A DNA stretch of 64,000 bases from Diphasiastrum complanatum (lineage: Eukaryota > Streptophyta > Lycopodiopsida > Lycopodiales > Lycopodiaceae), in the NCBI GenBank assembly GCA_029204225.1, contig CM055097.1, positions 35,464,804 through 35,528,803 on the forward strand, given 5' to 3'. Both the position numbers and the translations under genes were made by a program. This document shows positions 35,110 to 47,000 of this stretch, one piece after another (the stretch's first letter is position 1; each line of letters begins with the position of its first letter). The notes beneath the pieces were generated by a model, which worked only from the letters and a program-made list of their open reading frames with translations, was not told the origin of the DNA and did not search any database.

Positions 35110-37195
35110 CCGATCTCTAGAGAGAAGCAAAGGACAAGAGTATTCCTCTCTGATCAGGAACCAGACATGGTGTGCAACAGTGAGGTCGGACAAAAACTCA
35201 TTTTTGTATTTTTTAAATGCTTTGGAGGTTTGTCGCAAACCTTACAAAGCAGTTCACGCAATCGGAAACTCACGGCTTCAACAAATGCATGCACGACTTC
35301 AAAAAGACCCAAAATTACGGGGATCCTTACAGGGTCAAACTGTTTCTCCAGATGCTTTAAATGCAACTGCTTGGCTAAAGCATTTCATAGATGTGCACAA
35401 AGAGAAATTGTCTGATTCCTTATATTTTCACTTGCCGGATAATTTACAAAATTAGAAATAGTTTTGATGTACAAAGAGTTTTCCAAAACAAAAAATGTTC
35501 CCTATTTGAGTTACTCATATTTTCTTAGAATTTAGAAAAGAGATTTTGGACTGGTAAAGATTCCCAAAAATCACGAATGACAGTATGCTCCACTTGCAAG
35601 TTGTTAAAGTCTGCAAAACAACTTGCAAAGACCAATGATGAGAAAGATACATATTAATCAAATTTGTCATTCATTTTAATACTTTCTGTTTTGAAAAACT
35701 TTATGTTGCAGTCTTTTTGAATATCATTATGGTATGATCTTTATTCTATTAAATAAGTGAATCATTGTATTTTCAGTGGATGCTGCAATAGCTCTTCAAC
35801 TGCACAGAGATCAACAAACAGTTGAAAGACAAAAGTTGGCCAAGAATCGAAAGAATGTTTGGAATGTCCACAAAAGTATAAGAAGAAAAGAATGTTTGGA
35901 ATGGATAAGAAGAAAACAATGTTGCCTCATTTTGTCAAAGTGCCCAAAAAATTGAATGAGGCATATTTTATTCAGGTTCATCTCATTGGAACACTTGTGT
36001 TTAATGGCACTTTGGAATCCAAGGTCTGTTTTAATTATCCCAATGTTTGAAATGATCCAAATTTGACGATCACCATTGTACATAAGATAATTTGCAAATT
36101 TGGTGAAAATCTTCCAAAAATACTTTATTTGCAGCTTGACAACACTACTAGGGAAAATAAAAACCAAACTATTTTGGCATACTTGTCCATGCTAGTGGAG
36201 AAAAAAAAATTCAAAAAAGGAAAAATAGGATTTTTGTTTGTAGGACATACCCACGGTCAAATTGATCAAATGTTTAGTTGCTTTTCTAAGAGGTTGAGAT
36301 GCAAGAAAGTATTTTCTTTACCAGTGCTTCAAAGCATTGTTGAGGAATCGTATGTGCCAAAGCCAAACGTGTCATTAATCAGACACACATATGATTTTGT
36401 GATTATGTTAAGACGTCCAACGAAATAGAGCGATGCGTAGCTAATATTAATGATATTAGCTTTCAGCATCAGTTTAAAATCAAATGTAATGAATCATGCA
36501 TGATATTATTATGGGGCAGACTATTTTCAAATTCAGTTTCATGGCTACCTCTTGAAGGAGTTTGATTTTTGCTTAACATTCCATCGACTCAAATCAAGCT
36601 TGCTATAGTGTCTCCCTTGAAGTCCTTGCTAGAAGAACAAAAGGCGCAAAGAGAACATCGTGAGATTGATCCATTTGTCTTATTAAATTTTTTGGAATCG
36701 AGTATTCAAGCAGCTTATCATTTTTTTGATGAGTTTGATCAGCATTGGTGGATGGACTTTTTCGAGGAACAAAAAATCAGTTTGCTCAATCTCGAACATA
36801 CATCAACAACTGAAGAATTTCATTGGCCTCATAAACTAGGAACATCAACTACAACTGCCGATTTAGATCTTCCTCGAGATAATGATTTCTTGCAGCTTGT
36901 GCAAGGTGAGGAATGTGAAATTTATATGGGCTCAACGAAGAATAGGGAAAGTATAAAAGTTGCAAAAATGAAATGGCACGGTGATTTGAATGAAATCCAA
37001 ATTAGAAGCCTTGTTGCACTTCTAGTTTCAGAAAACAATGAAAGACATTCATTTTGGATTGCCAAAGTACTTGGTTTTATTCAAAATAGCAATCAAACAA
37101 AAGTACTAAGTGTCCATTGGTTGCCCACCACTTCAACGAATGCTTTTTTGGGAAGGTACAAACTTAAAATGTTGCAAGTAGATCCAAAGGACAAG
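35110..37195 (+). pseudogene. DUF7869-like transposase-like pseudogene (subfamily 1, longest copy)
   Basis: Blocks in order: FLNALEVCRKPYKAVHAI and GSLQGQTVSPDALNATAW (35,180-35,455); a VCSTCKLLKSA two-cysteine motif near 35,580; a likely intron at about 35,660-35,777 ending TTTTCAG; ALQLHRDQQTVERQKLAKN. Then KKTMLPHFVKVPK (35,910), LPKILYLQLDNTTRENKNQT and FLFVGHTHGQIDQMFSCF (36,110-36,290). The C-terminal part (36,570-37,190) holds LKSLLEEQKAQREHREIDPF. It ends in a small beta-type region, SFWIAKVLGF to VHWLPTTSTNAFLGRYKL, that resembles a tudor/BAH-like domain. DUF7869 is my best family name; the enzymatic role is not established to my knowledge. Stops and at least three frameshifts are present. 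The 3' side is cut by copia sequence. Confidence 0.72.
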
Positions 37196-37199
37196 AGAA

Positions 37200-39796
37200 A
37201 GATATTAGATCTACATATAGATCTACAAAGTCTTTTCAACGTGTACATTTGCATATTCATGGAATTACTACAATTAGCAATAGTGGAACTAAGATGTATG
37301 TAACTTTCATTGATGATTTTAGTAGATTTTGTTGAATCTATCTAATAAAGAGCAAAGATGAAGTGTATGATGTCTTTGTTAAGTTCTAGAATACAAGGAC
37401 ATAAGGATCAAGTGCTTAAGGAGTGACAATGGTGGTGAGTACATATCTACCAAGTTCAAGGCCTTTTGTGATGAGCATGGGATCAAGAGGGAGTATACAA
37501 CACCAAGGACCCACAACAAAATGGAGTGGCTTAAATCAAGAATAGGACTTTATGTGAAACTGTTAAAGCCATGAGGTTACATGAGGTTAAGGGCTAATCT
37601 TGATAAGCCATTTTGTAATCAAGCTTTGTTGTGTGCCAATTTCTTGTGAATAGGTGGCCGAGTGCTATTTTGGATGGCTTTTGAGATGATATTCAAGAGG
37701 AGGTTGAGTGTCAACTTTCTAAGAACTTTTGGATTCACATGCTATGTCAACATCATTCTTGATGATAGGATCAAGGAGGATCAAACTTCAAAGAAAGATA
37801 TTTTTGTTGGATATACTGAGTTGAGTAAAGCCTACAAGGTTTACATTCCTTCTACTAACAAAGTGATTGCTGGTAGAGATATCATTTTTTATGAGGGGAA
37901 CATTCCAAAAGTGTTTTCAAGTACTATTGATGATGATGTGGATGGATCTAACATTCTTGATGTTGATATTAAGGATCTTACCTTAGATAGTGATGATCGT
38001 GGACCTTCATCAAGTCAAACGCCAAGGAGAACATCAGGGAAAGACAAATGCCTTCAGATCTCACATATGATGAAAATGTTAATCAAGTAATTTCTGGAAA
38101 TTATGTTGCTTTTCTTACCTCTTTTGATAAACCTACAAGTGTAGATGAAGCAAGGAAAGAAGATGAGTGGATCCAAGCAATGGATCTTGAGTATCAAGCT
38201 CTTGTGAAGAATGGAACATGGAAACTAGTGGAGTTATCTAAGGACAAGAAATAGATGCAAATGGATCTTCAAGGTGAAGACAAACCAAGATGGATCTATC
38301 AACAAGTACAAGGCAAGGCTAGTGGCAGAAAGATATGCTCAAGAGCAAGGAATTGACTATGATGAGACCTTTGCACTCGTGGCAAAGATGGTAAGCACTC
38401 GAGTCATCATCTACACTTTATGGATGGGATCTATGGCGAATGGACATTACAAATGCATTTTTGAATGGTAATCCTGAGGAGGAAGATTACATGGAACAAC
38501 CCGAGAGCTACATGAGTGTCTACTACATCAACAAAGCTAAATCATGAGTGTCTACTACAAAAGAGTTTGTATGGCCTTCAGCAAACTCCAAGGAGTTGGT
38601 ATGCTACCCGAGAGCTACATGAGTGTCTACTACATCAAGAAAGCCAAATCATGAGTGTCTACTACAAAAGAGTTTGTATGGTCTTCAGCAAACTCCAAGG
38701 AGTTGGTATGCTAAGCTTAACGCTTTTGTACTCTCTCAAGGCTTTCTTATAAGTGAGTATGTGATCATTCACTTTATTATAGGTTTGCTGAAAATGATGT
38801 TACCATCTTTCTAATATATGTGGATGATATCGTCTTGAGTGGTGGAGACAATCAAGATGTGGAGGATATCAAGATTACTCTTAAGAAGGAGTTTGAGGTG
38901 CATGATCTTGGTAACTTGCATTATATTTTGGGAATAGAAGTGATTAGATCTTCTCAATCTACTTTCATTTGTCAAGAGAGGTATGCTAACTCTATTCTAG
39001 AAAGATTTCATATGGTAGATGCAAAAGCTAGTGATACACCTATGGAATCTCATCTAAAGCTAACTATAAGAGGTAGTGAAAGATCCTTCAAGGAAATTAC
39101 TCTCTATAGAAATCTTGTTGGTTCACTCATCTATATAACCACTATGAGACCAGATCTAAGCTATTGTGTTAAAAGATTGAGTCAATTCATGCGAGATCCT
39201 AGTGATGTGCATTGGAAGCTAGGAAAACGAGTTTTGAGGTACATCATTGGAACTCAAGATTTTTGGCATAGTGTATGAGACATCATCATCTAATCTTTCT
39301 GGACCTTCAGATTCAAACTATGTTGGATATATAACGGATATCGTAAATCTATTGGTGCTCATTTTATTTCATAGGTGATGGAGCTATATCATGGATGTCG
39401 AAGAAACAAGCCACTATCTCATTGTCATCTAGTGAGGCCAAGTACAAAGCTCTTACACATTGCACAAAGGAGATGGTATGGATCAAGAGGATGATCAAGG
39501 ATCTTCAATTGCTGCATTTTCTAGAGAGCCCGATCATCTTCTGTGACAATCAATCAGCCCAAAGGTTGGCAACCAATCCTATATTTCATGCTAGGAGAAA
39601 GCATATTGGGGTGCAATATCATTTTGTGAGGGAGCAAGTCATTGCAAAGGAGGTGAAGCTTCAACACGTGTGCTCAAGGGAATGTGTGGCTAATATCTTC
39701 ACCAAATCATTGGGAAAGGACTTGTTCGTGAAGTATAGGACTTCACTTGGAGTGTTATCAAAGTCCATGCTAAAACTAGTTGAAGAGAGAGTGTAA
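37200..39796 (+). pseudogene. Copia integrase, RT and RNase H remnant (element F)
   Basis: The remnant starts in the pre-integrase/integrase linker (SNSGTKMYVTFIDDF reading) with no gag or protease. The integrase C-terminal part is at 37,640-38,090 (YKVYIPSTNKVIAGRDIIFY). RT is at 38,100-39,280 with DEWIQAMDLEYQALVKNGTW and YVDDIVLSGGDN, and RNase H at 39,395-39,796 with MSKKQATISLSSSEAKYKAL. It ends SMLKLVEERV, followed by GAAGAGAGAG, a polypurine tract. A 107-bp tandem duplication (38,501-38,714) destroys the RT frame. Many stops and shifts are present. The 5' end is fused to the DUF7869-like pseudogene. Confidence 0.85.
38501..38714 (+). repeat. 107-bp tandem duplication within RT
   Basis: Two copies (38,501-38,607 and 38,608-38,714) differ by a few bases. 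Each copy also holds the phrase ATGAGTGTCTACTAC twice. Confidence 0.9.
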
Positions 39797-40190
39797 AGCT
39801 AATAATAAGTGTTCTTTCTAGAGTTGCCGATGGTCAACTTTCTCTGGCAAAAATGGGAAAAGAATTTCAATTTTCATGTTACCTTTTGTTAAAAGTGATT
39901 TTCATGATTTTGTTGGATTTTTAACAATTGTACTTTTTAAATGCAAGTTCAAGAAGCCCTTGTGACAGGGCTAAATTGTCAAGATTTCGAAGAGTGCCAG
40001 AGGCTTTATCCTCTGAGCAGCCGAAATGAAGCTTTGAGTCCATTTTTTATTTTGTTTAGAGACATGGTATTTATTTCACCCAAGCTTAGTATAGGTGCTT
40101 ATTAATTGTTTCTTTTTTATATTTTATGTCTCCTATGCTAAGCATAGCTTTTTCTTTATTTGATTATTTCTTTTTGACATATTGTAATTT
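39797..40190 (+). repeat. Probable 3' LTR of element F
   Basis: It follows the polypurine tract and begins TGTAAAGCTAATAATAAG. No second copy is in the window, so its end is uncertain; it should stop before 40,195, where other copia sequence begins. Confidence 0.45.
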
Positions 40191-40194
40191 AATA

Positions 40195-40415
40195 TCACTT
40201 TGTGTGTGAAAAGCTACAATCTGAATATATAAGTATTGTATTGTTCTACGTTGTTACAAGTTGCTGATATATTTACGAAAGCTTTAAGTAAAGAGAAGTT
40301 TGAAACTTTTAGAACCAAACTTGGCTTAGATCTGGTTATGTAAAAAGCCTTTACTTGTAATACTATCATCGAGGTATGTTCCTTGAATAGAGTAAACTTA
40401 AAAATAAGTAACTAA
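40195..40415 (+). pseudogene. Detached copia RNase H tail, homologous to 6,421-6,630
   Basis: About 220 bp nearly repeat the end of pol of element A, including the TTGCTGATATATT(C/T)ACGAAAG region and the sequence after the stop codon. It marks a second, otherwise lost member of family A, or a small transposed piece. Confidence 0.8.
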
Positions 40416-41450
40416 TGAAGTTTGGATGAAATTTTCACTTTTCAGATCTGATTTTCAGATTTACAGGTCTGAAAAACAGAACTTCAAAATGAAAATCAGA
40501 ACTTCAAATGCTTCATTTATGCAAAAAAAATACTAGTTTTGATCAAAACACATAGCTAGAATCAATCTTTTTGCAAAAAAATGTTTGTGTATGTAGAGGA
40601 AGACTTCTTCTAACCATTCCACAAATATTTTTTTAGAACTTTTAAAAACCCAAAGACCACTTTAAAACGCCTCTAACATGATAAAAAAATCAGCCCCTAA
40701 ACAATTCTATCAACACTACTCTCTACCAAAGAGAACTAGATTTATTGGGTACTTCAACTACAAGCTTCCTACAACTACAAAAGCCAATAATATTTCCCAA
40801 AAAATTTAAGTTGGTGATCTTAATAGAACTTGAAGAAGGTTAGAAAGGTTATCATCATTTGTCTAGCTCTGATACCACTTTAACAAGTAGAAGGAAGGAA
40901 GTCCTCCAAGTCCAAGGTAGAGCCTCCAAATGTCCTCCAAGCAACCTGCAAGTTCCAAGATGCTTCCCCAACTCCAAGCTGGGATGCCTCCACCTGCAAC
41001 TAAGGATCTGCAAGCCTCCAAGGATCTCTCCTCCAACTGTGTCCCTACTCTTATATACAAAGGTAGATAACAAGCTGGCCTCAAGTATTCACCACCCAAG
41101 ATCCAAGGTCCAAGCAAGACCTATCTAGCACCCTCTTGCTAACCATAAACAAACCACAGGCATACCACAACAGACTATAGCATACTCAAGATCCAAACTC
41201 TACTTATGTCCCATACCATAAGCAAGATCCAAACCCTCAACATACTAAACACAACAGATTACTCTACACACTAGTAGCCACACTAGAGCATAAGCAAACC
41301 AAGCAAAAGAGATGTCTCCTCCTTCCAATGGGCGCCCTACTCCCCTTATATAGATGGCAATTGGTACCCTCCAATACACTATGGAGTTCCATGAACATCC
41401 AATGAGAAAGAGAGAGGCCTAGAGGAGGTCAAGAGGCTTCATAGGTTCAT
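40416..41450 (-). mobile_element. 5' end of a minus-strand copia element (LTR, primer site, leader)
   Basis: On the minus strand TGGTATCAGAGC occurs at 40,877-40,866, an exact initiator tRNA-Met primer site. The LTR would lie to its right. TATA-like sequences on the minus strand occur at 41,051-41,058 and 41,346-41,353, each next to a GAGTAGGG phrase, so part of the LTR may be repeated. To the left is leader sequence with repeated CAGAACTTCAAA and TCAGATCTGA phrases, which ends without gag. The outer LTR end is not determined. Confidence 0.55.
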
Positions 41451-41772
41451 GGCCTGAAGTCATCAGACATCTTCCATAACTTATGACTCTTTGAATGCTA
41501 TTCTTGTAGAACTTGAAACTCAATGGACCCTTTAGGAGGGCGCCCTCCTACTAGGACCCATTACCCAAGTTGTGCAAGTATACTTTGGTCCAAGACCAAT
41601 AAAGTGATATGGTTCAAGGTTGAGGCCGAAGGTTTAGAAAATAGCCAATACACCCATGGTAATGACTTCTTAACACCTCACTAGGTTCCATACCTCCATC
41701 CAAGGCATAGACACTTACTTGCCCTTAACCAAGGACACTAGTACCTTAATCCATCTATATCATCATCAACAA

Positions 41773-44444
41773 TACTTGAAGATACTTTTGGAATGTTTCC
41801 CTCATCAAAAATGACATATCTACCAGCAATCACCTTGTTAGTAGAAGTAATGTAAACCTTGTAGGCTTTACTCACCTCACTATATCCAACAAATATACCT
41901 TGTTAGTAGAAGGAATGTAAACCTTGTAGGCTTTACTCACCTCAATATATCCAACAAGTATACCTTTCCTTGAAGATGGATCCTCCTTGGTCATATCATC
42001 AAGAGTTATGTTGACATAACATGTGCATCCAATAGTTTTAAGAAAGTTGACACTTGGCGTCCTCTTGAATAACATCTCAAAAGGTGTCCTTCCATCCAAA
42101 ATAGCACTCGACCACCTATTGCACAAGAAATAGCACTCAACCATCTATTGCACAAGAAATTAGCACACAACAAAGTTTGATCCCAAAATGGCTTATAGAG
42201 GTTAGCACTTAATCTCATGCCTTTGGCACTTTTATATAAAGTCCTATTCTTTCTCTTGGCCACTCCATTTTGTTGTGGGGTCCTTGGTGTTGTATACTCT
42301 CTCTTGATCCCATGCTCATCACAAAAGGCCTTGAACTTGTTAGATATGTACTCTCCACCATTGTCACTCCTCAAGCAATTGATCCTTGTAGAAAATTGGT
42401 TCTCCCTTGCATTCTTTGGCTTGACAAAGACATCATACACTACATCTTTGCTCTTTAGTAGATACATCTAACAACATGTACTAAAATCATCAATGAAAGT
42501 TACATACATCTTAGCTCCACTATTGCTAATTGTAGTAGTTCCATGAATATCCGAATGTACAACTCGAAAAGGCTTTGTAGATCTAGATGTAAGGTAGTTT
42601 ATGTGACTTTGATGAAGCACAACTCACAAACATGATTGATACTTTTTAAAAAACTCGGAACACCAATCACAACTCTCTTTCTAGCCATTACCTCTAATGA
42701 CTTGAAGTTGAGGTGCCCCATCCTTAGCAATTGACTCACACTAAGTAAATTCTTGGTAATAGATGGAATGAACAAAACATCCTCAAAATGACATTCCTAT
42801 TTGTAGAGAGAGAAGTAAGAATTGTGCCAATCTCTTTGATTGCACACTCACTATCATTGGCCATGTAGATCACTTTCTTGTCATCTTCATATGCCAACAA
42901 AGAAGTGAAGTACTCTTTGTGAAAATTCATGTGTGAACTTGCTCCACTATCAATCCACCATGGATCTAGATCTCCATCATTAGCAAGCATACATGAAGAC
43001 TCACAAACGAATCATCATTTTCATTTTGAACATCCAAACCATCCTCATCAAGAGTAAGATTACATTGCTTGTCTCCTTCATCTCTCTTCTTCTTGTAGCA
43101 CTCACTTGCAAGGTGTCCTTTGATGCCACAATAGAAGCACTTCAGCTTTGATCTATCTTTCTTTTTTCCATTGGAAGAAACCTCCCCTTGATCTTGCCAT
43201 TTAGATCACTTACTTTTGTCTTTTCCTTTGAATTTGCCATTGATGAACATTGCCTCCTCTCCAACTTGAGATGTTGATGAAGATCCACCTTTTGCTTGAA
43301 GCTTATATTCTTCATTGATCAAGATCTCTTGAAGATCCATCAAACTTGGCAATGTCTTTTGAATAGAAAGACTTTGAACAATGTTAGCATGAGCATCCAA
43401 CAATCCATTAAGAATAACTTGAACAAGCTCTCCTTCCTTAATGCTCTCATCAATGCAAGCTAATTCATCATTCAAAGCATTCACTCTCAAAACAAAAATA
43501 TTTGGACTCCCTTCACTCTTTTGCAAACAAGAAAACATTTTTCTTCTTAGAGTCAATGCTCTAGAAGTATACTTGGACTCATAAAGCTTCTTCAAAGCTT
43601 CCCAAGCATCACTTGATGAAGTACACTTACCAACTTTCTTAAGAAGCTCTTTGGTAACATTCATCTTTATCATATGTAGAGCTCTTTTGTCCCTCTTGTC
43701 ATAACTCACTTGATCTTTTTGTGTTGTTGGCCTCTCTTCCAGACCTACAACAATATCAAAAACATCATTCATCTCAAGAAGTGATTCCATTCTCACTTTT
43801 CATAATGAGTAGCTACTTGAGGTAAGCCTATCATTGCCTTCCAAACATGAATCCACTTGATATAGCCATGTAGCAATGACCTCATCCTCTCTTTCAACCT
43901 ATTTCAATGCACTCTTTTGAAATACAACTAATGTTTTCAAAAAGAAATCACAAAGATATGGAATCTCTCAATTCTCTTCCAGCACTTATACCAAGCAAAT
44001 CAACACATAGAATAGTGAAATCTTGATCAACTTATGATCTATACTCAATCTAATGACTCTTGCCACTTTCTAAGATTGAAACATACTCAAATGAAGTTCA
44101 GTAACCTCAAAATCTAGATATCCAATTGACAAAATCACAAAAAATTGATTATTTCAATTTCTACATGCAATTGTCTAAAACTTGATATGCAATCTTGTAG
44201 CCACCACTTAGGCTTTTCCAATGCTCTAAAATTTGGCCAAATCTAGTAAGTACATTGTGAAATTGAAATTGATCAAGAATATAAACTTATTTTAAGTTTT
44301 GATCTACAAAAGATCCAATCTACATATGCAAGAAACTCGATGGTGTAGAATCCAATCTAGCATGCTCTAGCATTAATCTCTTTTCCAAATCATTGATAGA
44401 TGTGATTGATTCCTTCATAAACTGAAACACAAGCTTTGATACCA
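41773..44444 (-). pseudogene. Copia gag, protease and integrase remnant (element I)
   Basis: On the minus strand, a primer-like site with one change (TGGTATCAAAGC, 44,444-44,433) is followed by a leader and then gag (about 43,850-43,206, KVRMESLLEMNDVFDIVVGL). The zinc knuckle is near 43,150 (CFYCGIKGHLASEC), protease near 42,950 (WWIDSGASSHMNF), and integrase at 42,560-41,870 ([28 protein letters not shown]). Gag closely resembles that of element B, so they belong to one clade. The RT and RNase H are missing. Two local tandem duplications occur (65 bp at 41,833-41,962, about 29 bp near 42,110-42,165). Confidence 0.85.
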
Positions 44445-44651
44445 TGTGAAAGATTTCATATCAATCAAGATCCAAATCTACAAAAAAAATTTAGGTTAAA
44501 AGGACAACAACTCGCCAATCTTGCCAATGTAAAAAAACCACCATCTACACTATGAATGAGATGCAAACTCTAATAGATCTTGATCAAACATGAATCAAAA
44601 CATAAAATAAAGTTTTTTTCCATACAAAAAAAGTAACTACTATATTTCACA
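44445..44651 (-). repeat. 5' LTR end of element I (homologous to 63,274-63,479)
   Basis: It lies directly outside the primer site, with boundaries TGTGAAAG (plus strand) and TTTCACA. The reverse complement aligns with 63,274-63,479. Homology extends about ten bases further (GATCCACAYG), so the true LTR may be longer and include the adjacent GA array; the outer end is uncertain. Confidence 0.6.
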
Positions 44652-44766
44652 CGTGTGGATCTGAAAATAGCATTTAATGAATATTTTACACACAAAATTG
44701 CAAGATATCACAAGTATAGTGCACCAATGGATAGTAGAACCCAAGAGAACCATGCATAAGCATGAA

Positions 44767-44771
<5 letters not shown>

Positions 44772-44834
<63 letters not shown>
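44772..44834. repeat. (GA)n microsatellite
   Basis: A perfect dinucleotide array of about 63 bp, close to or inside the LTR of element I. Confidence 0.97.
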
Positions 44835-44837
<3 letters not shown>

Positions 44838-45024
44838 CCTCTTTCCATGAGTTACATCCTTTTATAATAGGTCGAAACCTAAGTTCAAACTTTAGTTTCC
44901 CTCCATAATGAAAAACCCTACTATTATTGTGACTAGATTCAATGTCTCTACTACTCAAATTGAATCTTTAGTATCCTTAACAAACTAACAAATTTGACAT
45001 TTGAAGTTAATTAAAATTTGAGAC

Positions 45025-45596
45025 ATAATTGCCTTAATCCTCTTCATGACCTTCAGTATATATGGTTGACACTTTTGTCAAGTTAGATTGTGCCTTCTCA
45101 GCAACTTTGGTGACATTGTAATGGTCTTCAATTGATCTCTTGGATGTCATCTTGCCTACCAATGTTGTAAATTGCAAGATTTGCTTCTCCATTGCTCCAT
45201 CCAACAATCCTTATATCTTTTCAAATTAGAAGCATTGCCTCTACAAATTAGAGCCCAATATCAAACAAGCACTTTCATGAAATTTGGTGATATTTTCTGT
45301 TGATTTACATATGAAAGTACAACACCTAACCTATATAGCTTGTCATTCAGACACACTAGCACAAACTGGTCTTTATGCACATCAATCTGAGTCTTGAAGG
45401 GCACCATATATTTATCCTTCAATGGAACGCAATAGTGTTCTTCATCTTCATCTTCTATTATACTACTTGGATTATCAATATTAACATCCATCCATGTCCT
45501 AGGCGAAAATCCATCCATCATATTCACATAACTCTCAATGTTTTCATCTAAAATTAAAATTTCAATAATATTCTCCCAATTTGCAATAATAGGCAA
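45025..45596 (-). pseudogene. Unrecognised two-part coding remnant
   Basis: On the minus strand, 45,596-45,261 is open for 111 codons (PRTWMDVNIDNPSSIIEDED, then HKDQFVLVCLNDKLYRLGVV). After a short break, 45,235-45,025 encodes LLDGAMEKQILQFTTLVGKM and TIYTEGHEED before a stop. Composition looks like real soluble protein, with an acidic run and a possible small beta domain. I do not recognise it; a transposon protein C-terminus is possible. Confidence 0.4.
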
Positions 45597-45655
45597 ATTG
45601 AATTCTCTATAATTTGATTGACATTTTTATTTTCCATATATTTCTACCAGAAATA

Positions 45656-45985
45656 TATATGCCACATGGGATTAAGAGGGAGATGTCTAGTCCTAGGACT
45701 CCACAACAGAATGGAATGGCCGAGAGGAAGAATAGAACCCTTTGTGAATGTGCCAAGGCAATGAGACTACATGCTAATCTTGCTAAGTCTTTTTGGGGGG
45801 AAGCTTTAGCATGTGCTAACTATCTATGTAATAGATGGACAAGTGCTTCCTTGGATGGTAAAACTCCTCATGAGGTTCTTTATGGTAGAAGGCCGAGTGT
45901 CAAGCATTGTAGGATCTTTGGATGTACATGTTTTGTCAATATCACACTTGATGATAGAACTAAAGAAGATCCTTCATCAAAGAAG
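45656..45985 (+). pseudogene. Copia integrase fragment
   Basis: The frame reads HGIKREMSSPRTPQQNGMAE, WGEALACANYLCNRWTSASL and CFVNITLDDRTKEDPSSKKG, i.e. the catalytic glutamate region and C-terminal part of a copia integrase. It is very close to the minus-strand copy at 56.3-56.7 kb. It is cut on both sides. Confidence 0.85.
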
Positions 45986-46189
45986 GGTGATCGTAATTTA
46001 ATCCTTGAGGGTTGTCAAAAGAGGTATTGCCTGAGGATCTCCTTTGGGAAACATGGGACAACCGTTTGTGCCATGATTTCATAATTGTATTTTATCTTGT
46101 GGTTTTTGTGTTTTCATTATAAAATTCAGCATGTATTTTATTACCTTTATTAACAAATATTCAAGAAGAACAATTTTTTTTAATTAGGC

Positions 46190-46305
46190 AGAAATCGGAG
46201 GCTTTCAACAAGTTTCGACAATTCAAAGAGCATGCAAAAAATCAAACTAGTAAAAAAATTAACGCATTGAGGTCTGACAACGGGGGAGAATATTGTTAGA
46301 TTTTT
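46190..46305 (+). pseudogene. Short copia integrase fragment
   Basis: One frame reads KSEAFNKFRQFKEHAKNQTS and [12 protein letters not shown], covering the second catalytic aspartate of a copia integrase. It ends right after this at a stop. Confidence 0.75.
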
Positions 46306-46439
46306 TATCCTCAACCTTAAACAAATCATTCAAGTAATGAGCATCTTGAAAAACCAAAGACCGACTTCATATTTTCGGACCTTCAATCTTTTCTTTTATT
46401 TTTTTTGACCTGAACAATTTTTTAGGCACCTTCGTCTTT

Positions 46440-46915
46440 TTCGCAGATCAGTGAAAAATGCGACACACTGGCCAAGTGGCCAGAATCCACAGAGCATGAG
46501 AATATGCTCTATGCAGAAGCACCAGACCGTACTCATGTCTCCAAAGAGGAGATAAGTCATTTGCTCCAAAAGGTCGAAACTCATCAACAATCATTGGGTG
46601 GCTTCCATGACAGATTTGATCGATTCAAGGGCAAGGCATCTTCTGAGTTGGCAACGACAAAGCCTATCATCAAAGCCCATGAAAAAGTTGTCATTGAGAT
46701 TTTGGAGACAACCCCCAGATTCAAGTACCACTCATGTCACCTTTCTTGCCTCCACAGCAAGCCCAAGGTAAAATGGATACAGGCATGGATCAAGGGGCAA
46801 AAGAAGAAGCACCCCCAACTTCTCAAGCCACGGACGCAAGGCCATATACTACATCAGACACCATCTAGGAACAAAGACAGACCTTCTTACATCAGCATCC
46901 GTATGAATCCTTGAG
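46440..46915 (+). pseudogene. Unrecognised fragment, perhaps gypsy gag region
   Basis: An open frame of about 137 codons (46,504-46,914) with charged, helix-prone sequence (HVSKEEISHLLQKVETHQQS) followed by a basic tail. It precedes the gypsy integrase region and could be a gag or linker remnant of the same element. No zinc knuckle or other motif is seen. Confidence 0.3.
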
Positions 46916-47000
46916 GGGTGGTTGGGTTATAAAATTCAAGACTTCATAAATAGAAGTAGGCAAGGAACTAGATAAGCTACCCGCATTGGGTGAGTAACAA

